A stretch of DNA of 64,000 bases, taken from assembly GCF_022758885.1 (NCBI RefSeq), contig NZ_JALEBH010000001.1, forward strand, positions 1,984,001 through 2,048,000, given 5' to 3'. Shown here in pieces: positions 16,073 to 23,640 of the stretch. The position numbers and the translations under genes are program-made. This stretch comes from Sphingobium sp. BYY-5 (GTDB lineage: Bacteria; Pseudomonadota; Alphaproteobacteria; Sphingomonadales; Sphingomonadaceae). Position 1 is the stretch's first letter, and every line of letters starts with the position of its first letter. A model generated the notes under the pieces. That model saw only the letters and a program-made list of their open reading frames with translations. It was not told the origin of the DNA and ran no database searches.

Positions 16073-17068
16073 ATGACGAGCATCCATGACGTCGCCGCCC
16101 TCGCCAAGGTATCGATCAAGACCGTGTCCCGCGTGGTCAACAAGGCGCCCAATGTCAGCACCGAGTTGCGCGAACGGGTGCAGACGGCGATCGACCAGCT
16201 CGGCTATCGCCCCAACCAGTCGGCGCGGCGGCTGGCGGGTGGCCGCTCCTTCATGATCGCCTTCCTCTACAACAACCCCGCCCCCGGCTATGTCAGCCGC
16301 ATCCAGATCGGCGCGGCGTGGCGCTGCCGCGAACTGGGCTATCATCTGGTAGTCGAGCCGATCTCGCCGGGCGCCGAGGAACGGTTCGAGGTGCTGGAAC
16401 GGCTGGTCGCGGCGTTGCGCCCGGACGGGGTACTGCTGGTGCCGCCGCTGTCCGACGATGAAGGACTGCTCGCGCGTCTCGCCGAGATGAATCTGCCCTG
16501 CGCGCGCATTGCCGGGGAAATTGGGGGAGCGAGCTTCACCATCCACACGCCGGAACACGCCGCAGGCCGGATGATGGCAGATCATCTGATCGGCCTTGGC
16601 CACCGGCGCATCGGCGTCATCACCCCGCCGCTTACCCATCATGCCGCGCTCCGCCGGGTCGAAGGGTTCCGCGAAGGGCTGACGGCAGCCGGGATCGCTG
16701 TGGACGAGGCGTTGTTCGTACCGGGCCAGTTCGATTTCGCCTCCGGCATCGAGGCGGGCGAAACGCTGCTTGCCTTGCCCCAACCGCCGAGCGCGGTCTT
16801 CGCCACCAATGACGAAATGGCGCTGGGCGTGCTGACGCTGGCGCACCGCATCGGGCTGCGCGTGCCGGAAGACCTGTCGGTGACGGGGTTCGATGACACC
16901 ACGGCCAGCCTCACCTCCTGGCCGCCGCTGACCACCGTTCGCCAGCCGCTGGAAGATATGGGTCGATCCGTGATCGAAGCGCTCGCCAGCGGCCCGGTCG
17001 ATGCGCCGCATTTCCAGTTCACGCTGATCGAACGAGGAAGCTCTGGCCCACCGTCGAAGGCAGGATGA
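16073..17068 (+). CDS. LacI-family transcriptional regulator
   Basis: An N-terminal helix-turn-helix with hinge helix (MTSIHDVAALAKVSIKTVSR, NQSARRLAGGRS) is followed by a periplasmic-binding-like sugar domain to residue 331. AAGG lies 5 bases upstream of the ATG. LacI-family members usually repress sugar-utilisation genes and lose DNA affinity when a sugar binds. There is no transporter or glycoside hydrolase gene next to it, so its target and ligand cannot be inferred. It ends only 8 bases before the tRNA-Gly gene, which lies on the opposite strand. Confidence 0.93.
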   Translation: MTSIHDVAALAKVSIKTVSRVVNKAPNVSTELRERVQTAIDQLGYRPNQSARRLAGGRSFMIAFLYNNPAPGYVSRIQIGAAWRCRELGYHLVVEPISPGAEERFEVLERLVAALRPDGVLLVPPLSDDEGLLARLAEMNLPCARIAGEIGGASFTIHTPEHAAGRMMADHLIGLGHRRIGVITPPLTHHAALRRVEGFREGLTAAGIAVDEALFVPGQFDFASGIEAGETLLALPQPPSAVFATNDEMALGVLTLAHRIGLRVPEDLSVTGFDDTTASLTSWPPLTTVRQPLEDMGRSVIEALASGPVDAPHFQFTLIERGSSGPPSKAG

Positions 17069-17075
17069 GAAGGGC

Positions 17076-17149
17076 TGGAGCGGGTAGCGGGGATCGAACC
17101 CGCATCACAAGCTTGGAAGGCTAGTGCTCTACCATTGAGCTATACCCGC
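17076..17149 (-). tRNA. tRNA-Gly (anticodon TCC)
   Basis: On the minus strand GCGGGTA pairs with TACCCGC, D-arm GCTCAATGGTAGAGC, anticodon loop CTTCCAA (anticodon TCC), T-arm CGGGTTCGATCCCCG, then TCCA with the CCA encoded. It is 74 nt long. The anticodon stem has one T-T mismatch (CTAGC/GCTTG). A 40-base copy of its 5' half recurs at 18936-18975, marking it as an integration site. Confidence 0.96.
17110..17149. repeat. Attachment-site direct repeat inside tRNA-Gly (left)
   Basis: These 40 bases (anticodon stem to 5' end of the tRNA) are identical to 18936-18975. Identical tRNA fragments at both ends of a short, compositionally different segment are the usual footprint of a tyrosine-recombinase integration. 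Confidence 0.85.
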
Positions 17150-17152
17150 ATT

Positions 17153-17378
17153 TCAATGGCTTATGGCCATTTCTGCCCAGCGTTTTACAGGGCGTTTTAC
17201 AGCCGCCCGCGCGAGACGGTTGCCCAGTGCCACGACAATAGCTGCGTCGTCAACATAGTGCGTACGAATTTCTGACACCTGTTCCGGGGCCACCCCACCA
17301 AATTCCCGATTTCCTTGTCAGTCAGATTCAGGCCCAGCGCGATCATCAGCTTGGCCGCATACAGACAGGGTCGCGGCC
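17153..17378 (-). pseudogene. Tyrosine integrase C-terminal remnant, frameshifted
   Basis: Two overlapping minus-strand frames match the end of sphingomonad site-specific integrases. First comes LYAAKLMIALGLNLTDKEIG. After a shift at the run of G near 17290 the other frame reads GVAPEQVSEIRTHYVDDAA and continues IVVALGNRLARAAVKRPVK to a TGA at 17153, four bases from the tRNA. No upstream catalytic domain is present, so the gene is broken. The assignment rests on my memory of the family's EIRRxYVDxAxVVVALGxRI-like ending. Confidence 0.65.
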
Positions 17379-17477
17379 ATAGCGGATTGGTCCAGGCTGC
17401 AATAATTCCTCTACCGGGATGTAAATTCTCTCTAATCTCGGCTTATACAGAAGCATTGTTCCTAGGGGGAAGCCGCT

Positions 17478-18839
17478 TTGTTCAAGCCGGGGGATATCAA
17501 GAAGAATGTTCTGTTTGGCGAGGATGGCTGGGCCTTCCTATGGCAGGGAGGGCAACGCCAATTTGATTTTCTGACCGGAAAATCAAGCGCCAGCCAATCC
17601 TCAGTCGATAATCTTGTCGCGAACCTGAAGGGGCGGACAGAGTTTTGCGCCGCCCGCAACATCCCCTATCTTCATGTCGTTTTCCCATCCAAACCTGTCA
17701 CCATGACCGAATATCTCCCGGCAGAAATAAGGGGGCAGGTCCAAAGCCTTTATGAGCGCCAATATGCTGGCGCCATCGATGCTGCAATGGTCGAAAGCAT
17801 CTTATATCCGCGACCGACGCTTCTTGAAGAAAAGGCAAGCTGTCCGGTTTTCAGCCGGCAGGACACCCACATGACGGAAACAGGCAACGCCATCGTGTCT
17901 CGCGAGATACTGCGGCGGCTCGGTCACAGGCATGATCCTCTCTCATGCATGGAAGCGGAAGAGCGCGATCGGCTGGGCGACCTGGCGATTATGGCAGGCA
18001 CCCGGAAGCCTTTGCCAGAACGCTTTTTGCAGACGCTGCAGAGGACCGAGCGAATCTGGGACAACCGCCCATTTCTGCCCAGCAACACGGACAATGTGAC
18101 TATCGCTCACAATCCGCGTTCTGCCAGCAGGCGCCGGCTGTTGGCATTAGGGGATAGTTTTCTGTGGACCTGCTTGACGCCGCTATCCACATTCTACCGG
18201 GACATTCTTTATGTGAGGTCGGACCTCTTTCAGCCTGAGCTAGTCGATCTGTTTGGCCCGGATGATATCGTCTCGGCCAATGCAGAGCGGTATCTGTGCA
18301 AGGTTCGATCCGACGCCGAGGCAGAAAGCGTAGTACTCGGTGGTTACGGCCGGACAAACTATCACCCGTCGGACTCCTTTGTATCCGCCTTGAAGGCTCA
18401 GCTCGCCTATCGGCCATATCTCGCCCGATATGCAGAATGGGCCAGCCAGGTGGATGCGATGTGCTTTGACCGTATCGGGGCCGGCGAAATCAACAATCAT
18501 CTTCAGTTTGCCAAAAGAGATGCATCACGTCTCACATCGACAGGCCAAGACCCCCAGATCATATTCAACAACACGCCTTTCAAACATGATCGGCGATATC
18601 AATTGAAGATATCCATGGAGAGCGATGTTGAGAGCGTAGCCCAACTCTTTGAGAGCAGTGAGGAAGGCTATCCCTTCGTGGAGAACAGGTCTCAAACGCA
18701 TAGGGTGATGGGCGGTCCGAACATCTTCACATTCGATCTAATGCCGGCGCGCCGAGGTAAGCTATTGAGGTTCGACCCGCTCAAACGCGAGGGAAATATA
18801 AGAAACCTGTCGATGGAGCTTATCGAGGCCGCCGCATAA
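17478..18839 (+). CDS. AlgX/AlgJ-like SGNH-type acyltransferase/esterase domain protein
   Basis: This 453-residue protein is related to the AlgX/AlgJ/V family of SGNH-fold polysaccharide O-acetyltransferases. GEDGWAFLWQGG is near residue 14, DTHMTETGN (Asp-x-His pair of the triad) near 130, and ALGDSFLW (nucleophile Ser in the GDSF block) near 220. It differs from AlgX in having no signal peptide or membrane anchor. The start is a TTG with GGGGGA 8 bases upstream, and no in-frame ATG is available. Base composition and codon use are atypical for the window, fitting its position between tRNA-Gly repeats. The role (surface glycan modification) is an inference from the fold. Confidence 0.6.
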   Translation: MFKPGDIKKNVLFGEDGWAFLWQGGQRQFDFLTGKSSASQSSVDNLVANLKGRTEFCAARNIPYLHVVFPSKPVTMTEYLPAEIRGQVQSLYERQYAGAIDAAMVESILYPRPTLLEEKASCPVFSRQDTHMTETGNAIVSREILRRLGHRHDPLSCMEAEERDRLGDLAIMAGTRKPLPERFLQTLQRTERIWDNRPFLPSNTDNVTIAHNPRSASRRRLLALGDSFLWTCLTPLSTFYRDILYVRSDLFQPELVDLFGPDDIVSANAERYLCKVRSDAEAESVVLGGYGRTNYHPSDSFVSALKAQLAYRPYLARYAEWASQVDAMCFDRIGAGEINNHLQFAKRDASRLTSTGQDPQIIFNNTPFKHDRRYQLKISMESDVESVAQLFESSEEGYPFVENRSQTHRVMGGPNIFTFDLMPARRGKLLRFDPLKREGNIRNLSMELIEAAA

Positions 18840-18935
18840 GGCGATACTGGAAAGGTGCTGAAGGCGGTCCATGACCTCTGCTCGCGGATTGCTCGCGATT
18901 CGGTCAAGCCGGCCCGGAAATGCTGGATTATGCAT

Positions 18936-18975
18936 AGCTTGGAAGGCTAGTGCTCTACCATTGAGCTATACCCGC
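18936..18975. repeat. Attachment-site direct repeat, tRNA-Gly 5'-half copy (right)
   Basis: This is an exact 40-base duplicate of 17110-17149. It lacks the T-arm and 3' acceptor strand, so it is not a functional tRNA. Ordinary high-G+C chromosomal sequence resumes directly after it. Confidence 0.85.
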
Positions 18976-19061
18976 CCGGCAAAGGAGCGCCCCGCCATCG
19001 TCGCCGGAATCTCGTCAAGATCACCCTTACCCGACATCATCATTTCCTCTATCAGGCCGTC

Positions 19062-19973
19062 ATGGATCGCCCCTCCCTGCGCCAACTTGACCTTTTTGCG
19101 CAGATGGTTGCGGCCGGCAGCCTGACCCGCTGCGCGACCATGCTGGGCGTGCCGGCCGAAACAATCGCCAGGGATCTGGCGTCGCTGGAAATGCGGCTGG
19201 GCTATCGGTTGTTCGAGGATCTGACAGGCGCGGCGCGGCTGACCCCGGCGGGACACAAGACCGCCCAGGCCATGACCTTGCTGGGTCAGGACGATCCCGT
19301 GCCATCGGCGACGCCTCTCCCGCCACGAGAGGCCGCGCCGACGCCGGCCGAACCGCCTCGACAGACGATCCTGCTCGCCGCTCCCGCGCCCGTATTCGGC
19401 CAGTTGCAGGAAAAGCTGTCAGCTTTCGAGGCGGCGAATGAGGATATCGCCATCACGCTCGACCTGCATGTCCAGTCGGCGGAAGATGCCGCGACGGCGT
19501 TGCGGCGGGGGGGAGCCGACATCGCCTATTTCTACGCCCTCGGCGCGCCGAACGACCCACCGTCGCGCTATGGCTGGTCGGAGCAGCTCAACCTCTATGC
19601 GGGCGCCGCCCATCCCCTGGCGCGCGCATCGAGCGTGTCGCGCGCCGATCTGGCGATCAGCCCGGCGATCGCGATGGACGACCGCAACGCCACCCGCCCC
19701 CTGATCGAAGCGGCGCTGAAGCGCGGCCGCGCCAGGCTGGGACCGATCGTGATGGAAAGCGACGATATGTTCGCGGTGATGGCCGCGCTGCGTGAGGAGG
19801 CGGGACTGTTCCCGGCGTTCGGCGCGCTCGCCCGCGACCTGGGGCGGATGGAGGGGATCAGCCGCCTGCCGCTGGACATGCCGCTGCCCTCGATCGAGAT
19901 TCGTCAGGCGATAGGCCCCAAGGCCAGCGAAACGCCCGCCGTCGAGGCACTGGCGGATTTTCTCTTCCTCTAA
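19062..19973 (+). CDS. LysR-family transcriptional regulator
   Basis: The 303-residue protein begins with a LysR-type winged helix (residues 1-65: LRQLDLFAQMVAAGSLTRCA, RDLASLEMRLGYRLFED, LTPAGH). A Pro/Ala-rich linker (80-105) and a substrate-binding domain (110-300) follow. The helix-turn-helix is slightly divergent from the LysR signature (GVPAETIARDLASLE in place of the usual SQPAVS). It is upstream of and co-oriented with the ZnuD-like receptor, but the 140-bp gap with a Zur-like palindrome argues for separate control. Ligand and targets are unknown. Confidence 0.85.
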   Translation: MDRPSLRQLDLFAQMVAAGSLTRCATMLGVPAETIARDLASLEMRLGYRLFEDLTGAARLTPAGHKTAQAMTLLGQDDPVPSATPLPPREAAPTPAEPPRQTILLAAPAPVFGQLQEKLSAFEAANEDIAITLDLHVQSAEDAATALRRGGADIAYFYALGAPNDPPSRYGWSEQLNLYAGAAHPLARASSVSRADLAISPAIAMDDRNATRPLIEAALKRGRARLGPIVMESDDMFAVMAALREEAGLFPAFGALARDLGRMEGISRLPLDMPLPSIEIRQAIGPKASETPAVEALADFLFL

Positions 19974-20044
19974 CGTTGAACAGGTCGGATCGGTGCCAGC
20001 GGCTTCCTTCAGGCTGGTCGCAACATGATGCACCAAACCAACGT

Positions 20045-20061
20045 TGATATATTATAACATT
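20045..20061. promoter_or_regulatory. Zur-like zinc-responsive operator upstream of the TonB receptor
   Basis: TGATATATTATAACATT matches 15 of 17 positions of the proteobacterial Zur consensus core TGTTATAATATAACATT as I recall it. It lies in an A+T-rich patch 53 bases before the receptor start, where a promoter is expected, and stands out in a G+C-rich genome. Zinc-dependent repression is inferred from the motif and from the receptor type. Confidence 0.6.
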
Positions 20062-20113
20062 ATAGATACAGGGTCTCATTCCCTTTCACCCCTGACAAGG
20101 ATGATAGTCCCTG

Positions 20114-22294
20114 ATGTCCCATTTTTCGACGCTCCGAAGCGGCTGCGCTCCATCCGCCCTCTGCCTGTCCGCCCTCTGCCTGTCCGCCCTCTGCCTGTCC
20201 GCCCTCTGCCTGTCCGCCCTCTGCCTCGCCCCTGCCGCCTTCGCCCAGGCGCCGGCCGATTCCGCCGCGCCCGATCAGGCCTATCATGACCAGAACAAGG
20301 CCGATATCGTCGTCACCGCGCTGATCCCGCGCCGGCAGGGCGACATTCTTTCGGGCACCTCGGTCCTGACGGGGGACAAGCTGAACCGCGAGCTGCGCAC
20401 CAGCATCGGCGAGACGCTGGCCCGCCAACCCGGCGTATCGGCCACCTCCTTCGGCCCCAACGCCTCACGCCCGATCCTGCGCGGATTCCAGGGCGAGCGC
20501 GTGCGCATCCTGACCGACGGCATCGGCAGCTTCGACGTGTCCAACACCTCGGTCGACCATGCCGTCGCAATCAATCCGCTGACCGCCGACCGGATCGAGG
20601 TGCTGCGCGGGCCGTCCGCCTTGCTGTACGGATCATCCGCGATCGGCGGCGTGGTCAACGTCATCGACAGCCGCATCCCCCGCCGCGTGCCGGACGAAGC
20701 GATCCACATCGACGCGCTCGGTTCCTATGGCAGCGCCGCCAACGAGCGCAGCGGCGCGGGCGAAATCGAGGTGCCGCTGGCCGAGAAATTCGTCGTCCAT
20801 CTCGACGGCACCTATGCCAAGACCGGTAACCTCGACACCGGCAACTATATATTGACGCCTGCCCTGCGTGCGGAAGCCGCCGCCAGCGACAATGCGGAAA
20901 TCCGGGATCTTGCCACGTTGCGCGGCAAATTGCCCAACAGCGCCGGGCGGATGTGGGAAGTGGCCGGCGGCGCCGCCTATATCGATGATGGCGGCAATCT
21001 GGGGGTGTCCTTCGCCCACACCGACAATTTCTATGGCGTGCCGATCCGCTATTCGCTCGACCCCGACGCAGAAGCGGAACAGGTGCGGTTGCGGATGAAG
21101 CAGGATCGTGTCGACCTGCGCGGCGAAGTTGCCGTGCATGGCGGCTTTCTGGACAGCATCCGCCTGCGCGCCGGTTTCGCCGATTATCAGCATCAGGAAA
21201 TCGAGGATACGGGCGAAGTCGGCACCACGTTCAAGAACCAGTCGATGGAAAGCCGGCTGGAGTTCGTCCAGGCCAAGCGCGGCGGATGGGACGGCGCATT
21301 CGGCGCGCAATTCTTCACCCGCCGGTTCGAGGTCGATGGCGAGGAGAAATTCCTGCCGAAGAATGAGACCGACCAGATCGGTATCTTCACGCTGCAATCG
21401 CTGGACCTGGGCAACACCCGGCTGGAAGGCGGCGTCCGTTATGAACATACCAACCTCCAGGCCGATGCGGACGACACATTGTTCTTCGACGGCCGCCGCC
21501 GCAGCTTCGACGCCATTTCGGGGTCGCTGGGCGTCAGCCAGGCGGTCGTGCCGGGCTGGCGTGTGGGCCTGAACCTGTCGCGCAGCGAGCGAGCGCCGTC
21601 CGCCGAAGAATTGTTCGCGCGCGGCAATCATGCCGGCACCCAGGCCTTCGAACTGGGCAATGCCGATTTCCGCAAGGAAAAGAGCTGGGGCGTCGAAGGC
21701 ACGCTGCGCGGGGCGGGCGAAGGCTATAGCGTCAGCCTCGCCGCCTATCACAACTGGTTCAGCGGCTATATCTATGAAAGCATCGCCGACGATAGCGTGT
21801 GTCAGGCCGCCAATGGCGGCGCGGATATGGAATTCCCCTGCTATGCTTTCTCCCAGGCCGATGCGCGCTATTATGGCTTCGAAGCCGAAGCGTCGGTCAC
21901 GCTGGCCCAACTGGGCGGGTACAAGATCAATGTCGATGGTCTGGCCGACTATGTCCACGCCACGATCAAGGGCGATGGCCCCGCGCCGCGCATTCCCCCA
22001 TTGCGGATGCTGGGCGGGCTGGAAGCGCAGGGCGATCGCCTGTCCGCCCGTGCCGAGGTCGAACATGTCTTCGACCAGGATCGCGTGACCGAATTTGAAA
22101 CGCCGACCAACGGCTATACGATGGTCAACGCCTCGCTCTCGTTCAAGCCGCTGCCCGGCAATGACCGGACGACGCTGATGCTGTCGGCCAACAACATCTT
22201 CGACGTGGAAGCCCGTCGTCATGCCAGCTTCCTGAAGGATTATGCACCGCTGGCGGGACGCGACATCCGCCTCACCGCGCGCTTCTCGCTATAA
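20114..22294 (+). CDS. TonB-dependent outer-membrane receptor, ZnuD-like
   Basis: The 726-residue outer-membrane receptor has a signal peptide (~1-45, cleavage near AFAQA), a plug domain (~60-180: ADIVVTALIP TonB-box-like stretch, SRPILRGFQGERVRILTDG, RIEVLRGPSALLYGSSAIGG) and a 22-strand barrel ending RDIRLTARFSL. The RP-x-LRG-x-GERVR plug and the C-terminal ARRHASFLKDYAPLAGR are typical of the ZnuD zinc/haem receptor branch. The signal peptide contains five tandem SALCL units encoded by a 15-bp repeat. A Zur-like operator lies upstream. Zinc (or zinc-complex) uptake is the best guess. Other TonB substrates remain possible. Confidence 0.8.
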   Translation: MSHFSTLRSGCAPSALCLSALCLSALCLSALCLSALCLAPAAFAQAPADSAAPDQAYHDQNKADIVVTALIPRRQGDILSGTSVLTGDKLNRELRTSIGETLARQPGVSATSFGPNASRPILRGFQGERVRILTDGIGSFDVSNTSVDHAVAINPLTADRIEVLRGPSALLYGSSAIGGVVNVIDSRIPRRVPDEAIHIDALGSYGSAANERSGAGEIEVPLAEKFVVHLDGTYAKTGNLDTGNYILTPALRAEAAASDNAEIRDLATLRGKLPNSAGRMWEVAGGAAYIDDGGNLGVSFAHTDNFYGVPIRYSLDPDAEAEQVRLRMKQDRVDLRGEVAVHGGFLDSIRLRAGFADYQHQEIEDTGEVGTTFKNQSMESRLEFVQAKRGGWDGAFGAQFFTRRFEVDGEEKFLPKNETDQIGIFTLQSLDLGNTRLEGGVRYEHTNLQADADDTLFFDGRRRSFDAISGSLGVSQAVVPGWRVGLNLSRSERAPSAEELFARGNHAGTQAFELGNADFRKEKSWGVEGTLRGAGEGYSVSLAAYHNWFSGYIYESIADDSVCQAANGGADMEFPCYAFSQADARYYGFEAEASVTLAQLGGYKINVDGLADYVHATIKGDGPAPRIPPLRMLGGLEAQGDRLSARAEVEHVFDQDRVTEFETPTNGYTMVNASLSFKPLPGNDRTTLMLSANNIFDVEARRHASFLKDYAPLAGRDIRLTARFSL
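20153..20227 (+). repeat. Five-copy 15-bp tandem repeat within the receptor signal peptide
   Basis: The unit TCCGCCCTCTGCCTG is repeated five times head to tail, with a single G-to-C difference at the last base. It encodes (SALCL)5 in the hydrophobic part of the signal peptide. Copy-number change would keep the frame but alter the length of the hydrophobic core. Confidence 0.95.
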
Positions 22295-22409
22295 GGGTTT
22301 GTTTGAGAGCGCCTTTGGTACATTTTTGAGACGGTCGGGGCGCGCTGGCGCCGTCCCGGCCCTGTCCTGCGGTCATTGCGATCTGTGACAATTTCGTTAC
22401 AAGCGGTCC

Positions 22410-23525
22410 ATGCGCCAGATTGCCGCCCTGCCCTATTCCACCGCCGCCGACGGATCGATGCAGATATTGCTCATCACGTCGCGCGACACGCGGCGCTGGG
22501 TGATTCCCAAGGGCAATCGCATCAAGGGACTGGCCGGCCACCGCGCCGCCGAACTGGAAGCTTATGAGGAAGCGGGCATCCACGGCATCGCCTGTCCCGC
22601 CCCGCTCGGCCGCTATAGCTATGACAAGCGCCGCCGCCGGGGTGGATCGCGCGAGGCGACGGTGGAGGTTTTTCCGCTTGCGGTCACTGGCCACCTGACG
22701 CAATGGCCCGAACAGGGCCAAAGGGAGCTGCGCTGGTTCCCTGTCGCCGACGCCGCAACGGCGGTCGACGAACCGGACCTGAAATCGATCATCGCGGCCT
22801 TCCGCGAACCGCCCGCCGATCCGGGCTGGTTCTTCCGGTTGCTGCTGGCGATCCGCGAGAAGCAAAATGAAAGGACTGGAATGCTGCGCTGGTTTCATGC
22901 GCTGATGCCCAAGCAGGGGCGCTTCTTCGAGCAATTCGAGGATCATGCCACCACTCTGGTCGCCGGCGCCGACGCACTCGCCAGGCTGCTGAAGGGCGGG
23001 CCGGACATGGCCGAGCATATCAAGACGATCTCCGACCAGGAGCATGAGGCGGACGACATCATCCGCGAAGTGCTGCAGGACGTCCGCCGCATCTTCGTCA
23101 CCCCCTTCGACCGCAGCGCCATCACCGGCCTGATCGGCGTGATGGACGACGCCATCGACCAGATGAACCAGACGGCCAAGGCGATCGCCCTGTTCGAGGT
23201 GACGGAATTTCCCTCGCAGATGCAGGATATGAGCGCGCTGATCGTCGAATGCGCGCGCATCACCGCGGAGGCCATGCCTCTGCTGCGGTCGCTGAACCTG
23301 AACGCGACGCGGCTCCATGAGTTGACCGAGCGGCTGGTGAAGCTGGAAGGCCATGCCGACATATTGCATGAAGCCGGCCTCAAGGCGCTCTACAGCCAGG
23401 CGCGGGCAGGCAATCCGATGGATTTCATCGTCGGCAACGAAATCTACAGCCATCTGGAAAAGGTGACGGACCGGTTCGAGGACGTCGCCAACGAGATTTC
23501 CGGCCTGGTCATCGATCACGCCTGA
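22410..23525 (+). CDS. Nudix hydrolase fused in frame to a DUF47/PhoU-like phosphate-transport regulator
   Basis: Residues 1-150 are a Nudix domain of the diphosphoinositol-polyphosphate phosphohydrolase-like type (ILLITSRDTRRWVIPKG; Nudix box ending ELEAYEEAGI, where the usual Arg of REUxEE is Leu). Residues ~158-371 are a DUF47/TIGR00153 domain (MLRWFHALMPKQGRFFEQFE, SDQEHEADDIIREV), a helical PhoU relative that partners Pit transporters. No stop separates them. An internal ATG at residue 158 has AAAGGA upstream, so DUF47 may also be made alone. pit follows 115 bases downstream. The joint operon suggests phosphate uptake control; coupling it to a nucleotide or inositol pyrophosphate is inference. 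Confidence 0.85.
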   Translation: MRQIAALPYSTAADGSMQILLITSRDTRRWVIPKGNRIKGLAGHRAAELEAYEEAGIHGIACPAPLGRYSYDKRRRRGGSREATVEVFPLAVTGHLTQWPEQGQRELRWFPVADAATAVDEPDLKSIIAAFREPPADPGWFFRLLLAIREKQNERTGMLRWFHALMPKQGRFFEQFEDHATTLVAGADALARLLKGGPDMAEHIKTISDQEHEADDIIREVLQDVRRIFVTPFDRSAITGLIGVMDDAIDQMNQTAKAIALFEVTEFPSQMQDMSALIVECARITAEAMPLLRSLNLNATRLHELTERLVKLEGHADILHEAGLKALYSQARAGNPMDFIVGNEIYSHLEKVTDRFEDVANEISGLVIDHA

Positions 23526-23538
23526 GTTCACGCTCTCC

Positions 23539-23618
23539 ATCCGTTCGGGCTGAGCGGAGCGAAGCAGCTTCGCCTGCGGCTCAGCCCCACCCTTCGACTT
23601 CGCTCAGGGCGAACGGAT
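23539..23618. repeat. CCGTTCGGGCTGAG inverted repeat, copy 2
   Basis: The arms ATCCGTTCGGGCTGAGCG and CGCTCAGGGCGAACGGAT face each other. They are separated by a second small palindrome. It is related to copies at 7823-7870 and 30091-30175, and lies between the Nudix-DUF47 gene and pit. Confidence 0.85.
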
Positions 23619-23640
23619 CAACAGGACGGTAGCCAGTTCC

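Larger units (their letters stand above)
17110..18975. mobile_element. Small degenerate integrated element at tRNA-Gly
   Basis: The element is bounded by 40-bp direct repeats of the tRNA-Gly 5' half. It holds a frameshifted integrase C-terminus (17153-17378) next to the tRNA, and one cargo gene (17478-18839) with lower G+C and more ATA/AGA/TTA codons than its neighbours. It is 1.87 kb end to end. The missing integrase N-terminus shows that an originally larger element was mostly deleted. Confidence 0.75.

Noticed and set aside
18936..18975. Second tRNA-Gly gene
   Set aside because: Only the 5' half is present, without T-arm and acceptor 3' strand, so it is treated as an attachment-site copy.
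20153..20227. CRISPR-like array
   Set aside because: The repeat units are directly adjacent without spacers and encode part of a signal peptide.
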